From Actinomadura viridilutea (GTDB lineage Bacteria; Actinomycetota; Actinomycetes; Streptosporangiales; Streptosporangiaceae): a DNA stretch of 64,000 nucleotides. How positions within the stretch are numbered: position 1 is the stretch's first letter; the number at the start of each line of letters is the position of its first letter. The translations under genes were made by a program, and so were the position numbers. Below the pieces are notes generated by a model. The model had not been told where the DNA came from. It did no database searches and saw only the letters and a program-made list of their open reading frames with translations. The stretch spans positions 186,001-250,000 of the forward strand of contig PVNI01000007.1 of assembly GCA_003001795.1 (NCBI GenBank). The letters are read 5' to 3'. Positions 7,657 to 18,507 of the stretch are shown here, piece after piece.

Positions 7657-10600
7657 ATGCACGTCCCGGCGCGCCCGGTGCGGTTCGTGACGGCGGCGGC
7701 CCTGTTCGACGGGCACGACGCGGCGATCAACATCATGCGGCGGATCCTGCAGTCGCAGGGCGCCGAGGTGATCCACCTCGGGCACGACCGGTCCGTGCGC
7801 GAGGTGGTGGACGCGGTCTTGGAGGAGGACGCGCAGGGCGTGGCGGTCAGCTCCTACCAGGGCGGCCACGTGGAGTACTTCGAGTACCTGGCTCAGCTGC
7901 TGCGCGAGTCCGGCGCCGGCCACGTGAAGATCTTCGGCGGCGGGGGCGGCGTGATCGTGCCCGAGGAGATCGCCCGGCTGGCCCGCTCCGGCGTGCGGAT
8001 CTACTCCCCGGAGGACGGCCAGCGGCTCGGCCTGCCCGGCATGATCAACGAGCTGGTGCGCGAGTGCGACGTCGAACTGCCGCCCGAGCCGGTGGAGGGC
8101 GTGCTGGCCGGGGAGCGGCGCGCGCTCGCCCGCGCCATCACCTGCCTGCAGGAGGGCCGGCTGCCCGACCGCGACCGCGAGATCCTCGCCGAGGCCGCCG
8201 CCCGCCGCACCGTCCCGGTGCTGGGCATCACCGGCACCGGCGGCTCCGGGAAGTCGTCGCTGACCGACGAGCTGGTCCGGCGGCTGCGCGTCGACCAGCA
8301 GGACAAGCTGCGCGTGGCGGTGCTGGCCGTCGACCCGACCCGGCGCCGCGGCGGCGGCGCCCTGCTCGGCGACCGGATCCGGATGAACTCCCTGGACGGC
8401 GACCACGTGTTCTTCCGGTCGCTGGCCACCCGCGGCGCCCGCGAGCTGCCCGAGCACATCGAGGACATCATCGCCGCCTGCCGCGCCGCCGGCCACGACC
8501 TGATCATCCTGGAGACGCCCGGCATCGGGCAGGGCGACGCGGCGATCGTGCCGCTGGCCGACGTGTCGCTGTACGTGATGACGCCCGAGTTCGGCGCCGC
8601 CTCCCAGCTCGAGAAGATCGACATGCTGGACTTCGCCGACGTGGTGGCGATCAACAAGTTCGAGCGGCGCGGCGCCGCCGACGCGCTGCGCGACGTGTCG
8701 CGCCAGATGATCCGCAACCGCGAGGCGTTCGGGGCGCGGCCCGAGGACATGCCGGTGTTCGGCACCAGCGCCGCCACCTTCAACGACGACGGCGTCACCG
8801 CCCTCTACCAGCACCTGACCGGGCTGCTGGCCGAGCGGGGCCTGCACCTGGAGCCCGGCACACTGCCCAAGGTCGACACCCGCGCGTCCACCCGCGCGGC
8901 GCAGATCATCCCGCCCGCCCGGGCGAACTACCTGTCGGAGATCGCCGAGACCGTGCGGGCCTACCACGCCGAGACGGCCCGCCAGGTCGAGGCCGTGCGG
9001 CGGGTGCAGCGCCTGGAGGCCGTGCGCGAGGAGCTGTCCGCGGACGGCGCGGCCGCCGAGGAGGTCGCCGAGCTGCTGGAGGACGCGCGCCGCCAGGTGT
9101 CCGACGAGAGCGCCGCGCTGCTCGAAGAGTGGCCGAAGACCGTCGAGGTGTACTCGGGGGACGAGCTGGTCGTCCGCGTCCGCGACAAGGAGCTGAAGAC
9201 CAAGCTGGCCAGGGAGTCGCTGTCGGGCAACCGCATCCCGCGCGTCGCGCTGCCCCGCTACGAGGACCGCGGCGAGCTGCTGCGGTTCCTGCGGTCGGAG
9301 AACCTGCCGGGGCGGTTCCCCTTCACCGCCGGGGTGTTCCCGTTCAAGCGCGACAACGAGGACCCGGCGCGGATGTTCGCCGGCGAGGGCGACCCGTTCC
9401 GCACCAACCGCCGCTTCAAGCTGCTGTCGGAGGGGCAGCCCGCCACCCGCCTGTCCACCGCGTTCGACTCGGTGACGCTGTACGGCCGCGACCCCGACGA
9501 GCGCCCCGACATCTACGGCAAGGTCGGCACGTCCGGCGTCTCCATCGCCACGCTGGACGACATGAAGGCGCTCTACGACGGGTTCGACCTGACCGCGCCG
9601 ACCACCTCCGTCTCGATGACGATCAACGGCCCGGCGCCCACGATCCTGGCGTTCTTCCTCAACACCGCCATCGACCAGGGCCTGGACGCCTTCCGCGCCG
9701 AGCACGGCCGCGAGCCCACCGAGGAGGAGGCCGCGCAGGTGCGGCAGCGGGTCCTGTCGACCGTGCGCGGCACCGTGCAGGCCGACATCCTCAAGGAGGA
9801 CCAGGGGCAGAACACCTGCATCTTCTCCACCGAGTTCTCCCTGCGGATGATGGCCGACATCCAGGAGTGGTTCATCGCCAACAAGGTCCGCAACTTCTAC
9901 TCGGTGTCCATTTCCGGGTACCACATCGCCGAGGCCGGGGCGAACCCCATCAGCCAGCTCGCGTTCACGCTCGCCAACGGGTTCACCTACGTCGAGTCGT
10001 ATCTGGCGCGCGGCATGGACGTCGACGACTTCGCGCCCAACCTGTCGTTCTTCTTCTCCAACGGGATGGACCCCGAATACAGCGTCATCGGACGGGTCGC
10101 CCGGCGCATTTGGGCCATCGCCATGCGGGAGCGCTACGGCGCCAACGAACGCAGCCAGAAGCTGAAGTACCACGTCCAGACCTCCGGGCGCTCGCTGCAC
10201 GCCCAGGAGATGAACTTCAACGACATCCGCACCACGCTGCAGGCCCTCATCGCCATTTACGACAACTGCAACAGCCTGCACACCAACGCCTATGACGAGG
10301 CCGTCACCACCCCCACCGCCGAGTCGGTGCGCCGCGCCCTGGCCATCCAGCTCATCATCAACAAGGAGTGGGGCCTGGCGATGAACGAGAACCCGCTGCA
10401 GGGCTCGTTCATCATCGACGAGCTCACCGACCTGGTGGAGGAGGCGGTGCTGGCCGAGTTCGACCGCATCAGCGAGCGCGGCGGGGTCCTCGGCGCCATG
10501 GAGACCGGCTACCAGCGCGGCCGCATCCAGGACGAGTCGATGCTCTACGAGCGGCGCAAGCACGACGGCTCCCTGCCGATCATCGGCGTCAACACCTTCC

Positions 10601-10869
10601 GCAACCCCGACGGCGACGACGCGTCGGGCGGGCCGCTGGAGCTGGCGCGCGCCACCGAGGAGGAGAAGCGCTCGCAGCTGGAGCGCGTCCGGGCCTTCCA
10701 GGAGCGCCACCGCGAGGAGGCCCAGGCCGCCCTGGCGCGGCTGAAGGAGGCCGCCCGGTCCGGCGAGAACGTGTTCGCGGTGCTGATGGACGCGGCGCGC
10801 GTGTGCAGCCTCCAGCAGATCACCGACGCGTTCTTCGAGGTCGGCGGCCAGTACCGGCGCAACGTGTGA
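7657..10869 (+). CDS. icmF: Fused isobutyryl-CoA mutase IcmF
   Basis: A 1070-residue fusion. Residues about 10-140 form a B12-binding domain with DGHDAAINIMRR (the D-x-H cobalt-ligand motif) and HLGHDRSV. Residues about 185-420 form a MeaB-like G-protein chaperone with P-loop GTGGSGKSS (193-201) and NKFERRG. The rest is the mutase substrate domain, with FPFTAGVFPFKR, YGKVGTSGVS and FYSVSISGYHIAEAGANP. It interconverts isobutyryl-CoA and n-butyryl-CoA using adenosylcobalamin, with GTP hydrolysis protecting the cofactor. FPFTAGVFPFK and the domain order fit IcmF rather than methylmalonyl-CoA mutase. ATG 7657 follows a GAGG ribosome site. Probably controlled by the divergent MarR; the next gene overlaps its stop. 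Confidence 0.95.
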   Translation: MHVPARPVRFVTAAALFDGHDAAINIMRRILQSQGAEVIHLGHDRSVREVVDAVLEEDAQGVAVSSYQGGHVEYFEYLAQLLRESGAGHVKIFGGGGGVIVPEEIARLARSGVRIYSPEDGQRLGLPGMINELVRECDVELPPEPVEGVLAGERRALARAITCLQEGRLPDRDREILAEAAARRTVPVLGITGTGGSGKSSLTDELVRRLRVDQQDKLRVAVLAVDPTRRRGGGALLGDRIRMNSLDGDHVFFRSLATRGARELPEHIEDIIAACRAAGHDLIILETPGIGQGDAAIVPLADVSLYVMTPEFGAASQLEKIDMLDFADVVAINKFERRGAADALRDVSRQMIRNREAFGARPEDMPVFGTSAATFNDDGVTALYQHLTGLLAERGLHLEPGTLPKVDTRASTRAAQIIPPARANYLSEIAETVRAYHAETARQVEAVRRVQRLEAVREELSADGAAAEEVAELLEDARRQVSDESAALLEEWPKTVEVYSGDELVVRVRDKELKTKLARESLSGNRIPRVALPRYEDRGELLRFLRSENLPGRFPFTAGVFPFKRDNEDPARMFAGEGDPFRTNRRFKLLSEGQPATRLSTAFDSVTLYGRDPDERPDIYGKVGTSGVSIATLDDMKALYDGFDLTAPTTSVSMTINGPAPTILAFFLNTAIDQGLDAFRAEHGREPTEEEAAQVRQRVLSTVRGTVQADILKEDQGQNTCIFSTEFSLRMMADIQEWFIANKVRNFYSVSISGYHIAEAGANPISQLAFTLANGFTYVESYLARGMDVDDFAPNLSFFFSNGMDPEYSVIGRVARRIWAIAMRERYGANERSQKLKYHVQTSGRSLHAQEMNFNDIRTTLQALIAIYDNCNSLHTNAYDEAVTTPTAESVRRALAIQLIINKEWGLAMNENPLQGSFIIDELTDLVEEAVLAEFDRISERGGVLGAMETGYQRGRIQDESMLYERRKHDGSLPIIGVNTFRNPDGDDASGGPLELARATEEEKRSQLERVRAFQERHREEAQAALARLKEAARSGENVFAVLMDAARVCSLQQITDAFFEVGGQYRRNV

Positions 10870-11729
10870 TGGCCCGTCCGCCCGCGCCGGCCCCCTCGGG
10901 CGGCGTTCCGCCCGATGCCGCCTCCGGCGGCGTCCCGCCCGATGCCGCGTCCGGCGGCGTCCCGCTCGACGACACCGGCGCGCCCGTGCCGGTCCCGGAC
11001 CGGGTGCGCCGCGTGGTGTCGCTGGTGCCGTCCCTGACCGAGACGGTCGCGGCCACGGCGCCGGACCTGCTCGTCGGCGCCACCGACTGGTGCACCCACC
11101 CGCCCGGCCTCGACGTCGCGCGGGTGCGCGGCACCAAGAACCCCGACCTGGACCGCATCGCCGACCTGCGTCCCGACGTGGTGCTCGGCAACGCCGAGGA
11201 GAACCGCCCCGCGGACGTGGCGGCGCTGCGCGCGGCCGGGATCCCGGTGTGGATGACCGACATCCGCACCGTCGACCGGGCCCTGGCCTCGCTGCGCCGC
11301 ATGCTCGCCGAGGCGTGCCGCGTCCCCGCGCCCGCCTGGCTGGACGCGGCCGCCCGCGCGTGGTCCGGGCTCCCCGCGCCGCGGCGGCGCCGGTCGGCGA
11401 TCGTCCCGGTGTGGCGGCGGCCGTGGATGGTCGTCGGCCGCGACACCTTCGCCGGCGACGTCCTGGCCCGGCTGGGCGTGGACAACGTCTACGCCGACCA
11501 CCCCGACCGCTACCCGAAGATCGGCATCGCGGAGCTGACCGCGGCCGGCGCCGACCTGGTGGTGCTGCCGGACGAGCCGTACCGCTTCACCGCCGACGAC
11601 GGCCCCGAATGCTTCCCCGGCGTGGACGTGGCCCTCGTCGACGGCCGGTACCTGACCTGGTACGGCCCGTCGCTGGTGGACGCCCCCCGCGTGCTGGCCG
11701 CCCAGCTCGCCGCCGTGCTGCGCCGCTAG
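10869..11729 (+). CDS. Cytosolic BtuF-like helical-backbone metal receptor
   Basis: A 286-residue protein of the BtuF/TroA-like fold: VVSLVPSLTETVAA, GATDWCTHPPG and KNPDLDRIADLRPDVVL form the N-lobe, and RYPKIGIAELTAAGADLVVLP the C-lobe. Such proteins bind cobalamin or chelated metals. There is no signal peptide or lipobox, so it is probably cytosolic, unlike true BtuF. The ATG overlaps the icmF stop (TGATG), giving tight coupling to a B12 enzyme and suggesting cofactor delivery or cobalamin/corrinoid sequestration (inference). Residues about 10-35 are a 9-residue repeat (SGGVPPDAA) of likely recent origin, so a start further in is possible. Confidence 0.75.
   Translation: MARPPAPAPSGGVPPDAASGGVPPDAASGGVPLDDTGAPVPVPDRVRRVVSLVPSLTETVAATAPDLLVGATDWCTHPPGLDVARVRGTKNPDLDRIADLRPDVVLGNAEENRPADVAALRAAGIPVWMTDIRTVDRALASLRRMLAEACRVPAPAWLDAAARAWSGLPAPRRRRSAIVPVWRRPWMVVGRDTFAGDVLARLGVDNVYADHPDRYPKIGIAELTAAGADLVVLPDEPYRFTADDGPECFPGVDVALVDGRYLTWYGPSLVDAPRVLAAQLAAVLRR
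10896..10976 (+). repeat. 27-bp tandem repeat encoding SGGVPPDAA
   Basis: Three consecutive 27-bp units (10896-10922, 10923-10949, 10950-10976), the last degenerate, encode the Gly/Pro-rich N-terminal arm of the BtuF-like protein. The unit length is a multiple of three, so changes in copy number keep the frame. Confidence 0.85.
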
Positions 11730-11746
11730 GCGCGCCGCCGGGCGGG

Positions 11747-12502
11747 TCAGTCGCGCGGCCCGCCCGCCACGTAGATCACCTGTCCGGACACGAACGAGGC
11801 GTCGTCGCTCACCAGGAACGCCACCACCCCGGCGACGTCCTCGGGCACGCCGACCCGCCGCACCGGGATCTCCTTGGCGGCCGCGGCCTTGAAGTCCTCG
11901 AAGTCCACGCCCAGGCGCGCCGCGGTCGCCGCGGTCATCTCCGTGGCGATGAACCCGGGCGCGACCGCGTTGACCGTCACCCCGAAACGGCCGAGCTCGA
12001 TCGCCAGCGTCTTGGTGAAGCCCTGCAGGCCCGCCTTGGCGGCCGAGTAGTTCGCCTGCCCGCGGTTGCCCAGCGCCGACACCGACGACAGGTTGACGAT
12101 GCGCCCCCAGCCCGCCTCGGTCATGTGCGCCTGCGCGGCCCGGCTCATCAGGAACGCGCCCCGCAGGTGCACCGCCATGACCGCGTCCCAGTCGTCGTCG
12201 GACATCTTGAACAGCAGGTTGTCGCGGATGATGCCGGCGTTGTTGACCAGCACCACCGGCGGCCCCAGCTCGGCGGCCACCCGGTCGACGGCGGCCCGCA
12301 CGGCGTCGGAGTCCGCCACGTCCACCCCGACGGCCAGGCCCCGGCCGCCCGCCTTCTCGACCTCCGCGACGGTGCCCGCGCATGCGGCCTCGTCCAGGTC
12401 GCACACGGCGACGGCGAACCCCTCGCGGGCCAGCCGCACCGCCGTCGCCGCGCCGATGCCCCGCGCCGCGCCCGTGACGATGGCGACCCGCGTCCCGGCC
12501 AT
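11747..12502 (-). CDS. FabG-like short-chain dehydrogenase/reductase
   Basis: A 251-residue classical SDR. The NAD(P) motif TGAARGIG is at 10-17, NNAG at 87-90, and the catalytic Ser140/Tyr152/Lys156 sit in NLSSVS and YSAAKAG. The C-terminal GQVIYVAGGPRD matches beta-ketoacyl reductase-like enzymes, probably reducing a 3-oxoacyl thioester with NADPH. It is the second FabG-like gene here; the housekeeping fabG is next to fabI. A GGGAGG ribosome site precedes ATG 12502, and a good promoter lies at 12541-12570. It stands alone, convergent with the BtuF-like gene, so its pathway is unknown. Confidence 0.85.
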   Translation of the reverse strand: MAGTRVAIVTGAARGIGAATAVRLAREGFAVAVCDLDEAACAGTVAEVEKAGGRGLAVGVDVADSDAVRAAVDRVAAELGPPVVLVNNAGIIRDNLLFKMSDDDWDAVMAVHLRGAFLMSRAAQAHMTEAGWGRIVNLSSVSALGNRGQANYSAAKAGLQGFTKTLAIELGRFGVTVNAVAPGFIATEMTAATAARLGVDFEDFKAAAAKEIPVRRVGVPEDVAGVVAFLVSDDASFVSGQVIYVAGGPRD

Positions 12503-12540
12503 ACCGCCTCCCTGCTCCGCCGCTTATCCGGACGGACGCC

Positions 12541-12570
12541 AACCTAATTGGAATCCCGTTCGATTATCAA
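12541..12570 (-). promoter_or_regulatory. Promoter of the SDR gene
   Basis: On the minus strand, TTGATA (12570-12565) and TAGGTT (12546-12541) are separated by 18 bases, a good primary-sigma promoter 39 bases upstream of the SDR start. Confidence 0.6.
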
Positions 12571-12756
12571 CGCGGTGAGGGAGGTCCCGCGCGTTTCCCC
12601 GCGGCCCCCGCGCGGCCCTGAACGCCGCCGAGAGGGCCGAACCGCGGGGCCGGGAAGGGCGTGGCCGGGTCCGGTCAGCGGCGGGAACAGCGGCGCGTTC
12701 ACGCGCGTTCGGCACAGTGGAACGCGGCGGTATCGGCGAGCGGCGCCGGCCCCCGC

Positions 12757-12874
12757 AAAGAGAAAGCGACGCCGGGTGGATACGGGGGCAATCCACCCGG
12801 CGTCGCGTCATCGGTGTTCCGACGGGGGCCCGGAACACCGGCACGGGCGCTCCGACGGGGGACCAGAGCGCCGA
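12757..12874 (-). ncRNA. Candidate three-hairpin small RNA with C-rich loops (6C-like)
   Basis: Read on the minus strand there are three consecutive stem-loops. The first has a 7-bp stem (arms 12872-12866 and 12852-12846), the second a perfect 10-bp stem (12840-12831 with 12821-12812), and the third a perfect 16-bp stem (12806-12791 with 12781-12766) followed by TTTCTCTTT, an intrinsic terminator. All three loops contain CCCCCGT. A TACGAT box (12885-12880) lies just upstream and TTGACT (12911-12906) 20 bases before it. Two C-loop hairpins plus a terminator recall the actinobacterial 6C RNA, though the loops have five C and this is not the 6C locus I know from mycobacteria. Alternatively these are stacked terminators of the DUF3099 gene. 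Confidence 0.5.
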
Positions 12875-12918
12875 GACAAATCGTACACCGAAACCCCCCG
12901 CCCTTAGTCAAGAGAAAG

Positions 12919-13245
12919 TCACGACCCGATTTCCGGACGCCGTCCGGAAATCTCGTTCCGGCTCGGGCTTTCGTCGGTGAAGCGGGCGGACGGCTGCGGC
13001 TCGCGGCCGCCGTTGGCGAAGATGACGCTGATGTACGGCAGGAACACCGCGCCCACCACCAGCAGAAACACCAGCCACCACGGTGCGCCCAGCATCGCCG
13101 CGACCACCGCCCCCACGAAGCAGACCGTTCGGATGCCCATCGAGATGAGGTAGCGGCGCTGCCGGTACCGGATGTCCTCCGACATCGGCTTGGGCGCGTC
13201 GGTCACCGTGTAGACGGCGGCACGCCTGCGGGGAATCACCTTCAC
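12919..13245 (-). CDS. DUF3099 membrane protein
   Basis: A 108-residue protein with a basic N-terminus (SEDIRYRQRRYLISMGIRTVC) and two membrane helices (TVCFVGAVVAAMLG and WWLVFLLVVGAVFLPYISVI). This is the DUF3099 pattern, an actinobacterial inner-membrane family of unknown function. ATG 13245 gives the full form; a later Met at MSEDIRY is possible. The last codons lie in a 25-bp near-perfect palindrome (12928-12952). Confidence 0.8.
   Translation of the reverse strand: MKVIPRRRAAVYTVTDAPKPMSEDIRYRQRRYLISMGIRTVCFVGAVVAAMLGAPWWLVFLLVVGAVFLPYISVIFANGGREPQPSARFTDESPSRNEISGRRPEIGS
12928..12952 (-). terminator. 25-bp palindrome at the 3' end of the DUF3099 gene
   Basis: GATTTCCGGACG and CGTCCGGAAATC flank a single C, a perfect 12-bp inverted repeat. 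On the minus strand it is followed by GGGTCGTGACTTTCTC, partly T-rich. It overlaps the last codons, so it could be an early terminator or a protein-binding site. Confidence 0.45.
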
Positions 13246-13298
13246 ATTCCCACGGTACGCCCGTGGGGGCCCGACGGCGACACCAGGGAGGGCGCCAC

Positions 13299-13511
13299 AT
13301 GACCGACCGCACGTACCGGGTGACCGAGATCGTCGGCACCTCGCCCGAATCCGTCGACAGCGCGATCCGCAACGGGATCGCCCGCGCCGCGCAGACCCTG
13401 CGGCACCTGGACTGGTTCGAGGTCGTGGAGATCCGCGGCCAGCTCGACCAGGGCCGGATAGCCCACGTCCAGGTCACCATGAAGGTCGGCTTCCGATTGG
13501 AGGAGCCCTGA
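13299..13511 (+). CDS. Dodecin
   Basis: A 70-residue protein with the dodecin pattern: MTDRTYRVTEIVGTSPES, SVDSAIRNGIARAAQT and the flavin-stacking Trp in LDWFEVVEIRG, then IAHVQVTMKVGFRLE. Dodecins form hollow 12-mers that store FMN, riboflavin or CoA. The start at ATG 13299 has an AGGGAGGG ribosome site. The stop codon lies in a 10-bp tandem repeat. Confidence 0.93.
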   Translation: MTDRTYRVTEIVGTSPESVDSAIRNGIARAAQTLRHLDWFEVVEIRGQLDQGRIAHVQVTMKVGFRLEEP

Positions 13512-13540
13512 GGAGGCCTGAGGAGGCCTGAGGCGCCCTG
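13501..13540. repeat. 10-bp tandem repeat over the dodecin stop codon
   Basis: Four 10-base units: AGGAGCCCTG, AGGAGGCCTG twice, then AGGCGCCCTG. The first unit supplies the dodecin stop. Confidence 0.85.
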
Positions 13541-13630
13541 GGCGCCGACGGCGTGCCGTGGACGGGCCGCCGCGGCGGGAACAGCGGTCCCGGCCGCGAC
13601 GGCCCGACGTGACGACTGCGCCTCCTAGGC

Positions 13631-13695
13631 CGCCTGACTGAGTCGCCTGGCGAGGGCGCCTGACTAGGGCGCCTGGCTAGGTCGCCTGGCTGACG
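13631..13695. repeat. 13-bp x 5 minisatellite over the TldE stop codon
   Basis: Five consecutive 13-base units of the form CGCCTG(A/G)CTAGGG occupy 13631-13695. The TldE gene, read on the minus strand, ends inside the fourth unit (stop 13679-13677), so its final residues SQAT derive from the repeat. Confidence 0.85.
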
Positions 13696-15112
13696 GTCGA
13701 CATGTGGAAGTCGCCGACGCGCAGCGCGGGCATGGCGGTGCGGGTGAAGTAGTCGGACCACTCGCGCGGGAGCGTGGGCGCGGTGGCCCCGACCTCGCCG
13801 ATGCGCGACAGCAGGTCGACGGGGCTCTCGTTGAAGCGGAAGTTGTTGACCGCCCCGACGACCTCGCCGTTCTCGACGAGGTACACCCCGTCGCGGGTGA
13901 GGCCGGTGAGCAGCAGACGCTGCGGGTCCACCTCGCGGATGTACCACAGGCAGGTCAGCAGCAGGCCGCGCTCGGTGCGCGCCACCATGTCGTCCAGCGA
14001 CGCGCCGCCGCCGGACGACGGCCCCGTCATGATCAGGTTGTCGATGCCGGGGGTGAGCGGCAGCCCGGTGCGCTCGGCCGACCGGCGCGTCTGGGTGAGC
14101 GCGGTGAGCGTGCCGTCGGCGATCCAGTCCGTGGCCGACAGCGCCAGGCCGTTGTCGAACACCGACTGCTCCCGGCCGGAGGCGTGCGCGATGACGAACG
14201 GCGCGCACTCCAGCCCCGGCGCGGCCGGGTCGCTGGACAGCCGCACCGGCAGGCTCGCCAGCTTCTCGCCGACGCGGGTGCCGCCGCCCGGCGCGCTGAA
14301 CACCGTGCGGCCGTCGTGGGCGTCCTGCGCCCCCGCGGACCAGTACAGGTAGATCATCAGGTCGGCGACGGCGCTGGGCGGCAGGATCGTCTCGTAGCGG
14401 CCCGCGGGCAGCTCGACGCGGCGGGCGCCCCACTCCAGGCGGCGCGCCAGGTCGGCGGCGACGCCGGGCACGTCCACGTCGGTGAAGTCGCGGGTGCCCA
14501 CGCCCGCCCACGCCGAGCCGCCCCGCCCGTCCTTGGCGTTGAGCTCCAGCAGCCCGGTGGGCTGGTCGTGCCGCAGCCGCAGCCCGGCGGAGCTGCCCAG
14601 GAACGTGGACGTCACCTGGTGGTTGGCGAACCCGTACAGGCGGCGCCCGGCGGCGTCGGCCGCGGCGAACGCCTCGCCGAGCGCGGGCGCCACGTCCGCG
14701 AACACGCCGACGCCGGTCTCGGCCGGGTCGTCGTCCCAGCGGGCGTCCGGCGCGGCGCCGGTCACCAGCGGCGCGGCGTCGTCGGCGGGCTCGTTGCCCT
14801 CCGCGACGGCCTCGGCGGCGCGCACCACGTCCTCCACGTCGTCCGCGGCGACGGCGGTCCGCGACACCACGCCCGCGGCGACGCCGCCGGCGGTGCCGCG
14901 CAGCGCGACCACGGTGAGGCGGTTGGAGCGGGTGACGCCGTTGGTGGTGAGGGTGTTGCCCGCCCAGCGCAGGTTGGCGGTGGTGGTCTCCTCGGCGATG
15001 ACCACGCAGTCGTCGGTGCGGGACAGCTCCAGCGCCCGCTCGACGGCCTCCTGGGGGCGCGTCACGGTGCCCGCGGAGCGCCGACCGGGGGCGCCCCCTC
15101 CTCGGATCTCGG

Positions 15113-15116
<4 letters not shown>
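13677..15116 (-). CDS. TldE/PmbA-type metalloprotease subunit
   Basis: A 479-residue protein of the TldD/PmbA family. It has the [20 protein letters not shown]-terminal block and ends [19 protein letters not shown]. It lacks the HExxxH zinc motif, as TldE/PmbA subunits do, and would partner the catalytic TldD encoded immediately upstream. TldD/E heterodimers degrade unfolded peptides and mature some RiPPs. The GTG start overlaps the tldD stop by four bases (GTGA). The C-terminal codons lie in a minisatellite. Confidence 0.88.
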
Positions 15117-17498
<2,382 letters not shown>

Positions 17499-17504
17499 CC
17501 GATC

Positions 17505-18305
17505 ATGGGCATCCTGGAAGGCAAGCGGATCCTGGTCACCGGCGTCCTCACCGACGCCTCGATCGGCTTCCACGTGGCGCGGATCGCGCAGGAGGAGGGC
17601 GCGCAGGTGGCGCTGACCGCCTACCCGCGCCCGACGCTCACCCAGCGCACCGCCAAGCGGCTGCCGTCGGGGCCGGACAACCCGCCGCCGGTCATCGAGC
17701 TGGACGTCACCGACAAGGAGCAGCTCGACGCGCTGGCCGGGCGGCTGGCCGAGCACGGGTTCGACCGGCTGGACGGCGTGGTGCACGCGATCGGGTTCGC
17801 CCCGCAGTCCGCGCTGGGCGGCACGTTCCTGGACACGCCGTGGGAGGACGTGGCGACCGCGCTGCACGCCTCGACGTACTCGCTGAAGTCGCTCACCATG
17901 GCGTGCCTGCCGCTGATGGAGAACGGCGGGTCGGTGGTCGGCCTGGACTTCGACGCCTCGAAGGCGTGGCCGGTGTACGACTGGATGGGCGTGGCCAAGG
18001 CGGGCCTGGAGTCGTGCTCGCGCTACCTGGCCAAGTACCTGGGCCCGAAGAACATCCGGGTGAACCTGGTGTCGGCCGGGCCGCTGGCCACGATGGCGGC
18101 CAAGAGCATCCCCGGCTTCGCGGGTCTGACCGAGCTGTGGCCGCAGACCGCGCCGCTCGGCTGGGACATCAAGGACAGCGAGCCCACCGCGCGGGCGGTC
18201 GTGGCGCTGCTGTCGGACTGGTTCCCCGCCACCACGGGCGAGATCATCCACGTGGACGGCGGCCTGCACGCCGTCGGCGCCCCCGACACCGGCTTCGTGG
18301 AGTGA
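17505..18305 (+). CDS. fabI: Enoyl-ACP reductase FabI/InhA
   Basis: A 266-residue NADH-dependent enoyl-ACP reductase. GILEGKRILVTGVLTDASIG is the InhA-type nucleotide site, and the catalytic Tyr158-x6-Lys165 (YDWMGVAK) falls at the InhA numbering. It completes the FAS-II elongation cycle and belongs to the isoniazid/triclosan target family. Same operon as fabG; a strong hairpin follows the stop. Confidence 0.96.
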   Translation: MGILEGKRILVTGVLTDASIGFHVARIAQEEGAQVALTAYPRPTLTQRTAKRLPSGPDNPPPVIELDVTDKEQLDALAGRLAEHGFDRLDGVVHAIGFAPQSALGGTFLDTPWEDVATALHASTYSLKSLTMACLPLMENGGSVVGLDFDASKAWPVYDWMGVAKAGLESCSRYLAKYLGPKNIRVNLVSAGPLATMAAKSIPGFAGLTELWPQTAPLGWDIKDSEPTARAVVALLSDWFPATTGEIIHVDGGLHAVGAPDTGFVE

Positions 18306-18325
18306 CGCCCTTCACGCGGTGACGC

Positions 18326-18355
18326 CGCCGGGCGGGCCCGACGGGCCGCCCGGCG
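18326..18355. terminator. Hairpin between convergent fabI and the RecD-like gene
   Basis: CGCCGGGCG (18326-18334) pairs with CGCCCGGCG (18347-18355), with an inner GCCC/GGGC stem. No U-tract follows; it is probably a bidirectional terminator. Confidence 0.6.
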
Positions 18356-18507
18356 CGCCCAGCGGGCGCGGAGGCGGCGCACCCGGCGCGCCCGGCGGAA
18401 GCGGTGCGCCATCGCGCAGGCGTAGGCGTTGAGCGCCGCGACCGCGCCGGCGGCGCCGGACGCGGCGGCCGGCCACGCCGTCCTGGCGTCGCGGTCGCCG
18501 GCCGCGG

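Larger units (their letters stand above)
12503..12918. other. 416-bp intergenic region holding a promoter and a candidate small RNA
   Basis: No protein gene is convincing here. It contains the promoter of the SDR gene at 12541-12570 and, at 12757-12911, an array of hairpins with its own promoter-like elements (described separately). The stretch 12575-12755 is GC-rich and shows nothing further. Confidence 0.7.

Noticed and set aside
7510..10710. Long minus-strand frame across icmF
   Set aside because: Antisense shadow of a fully motif-supported gene; low-complexity product, no start signal.
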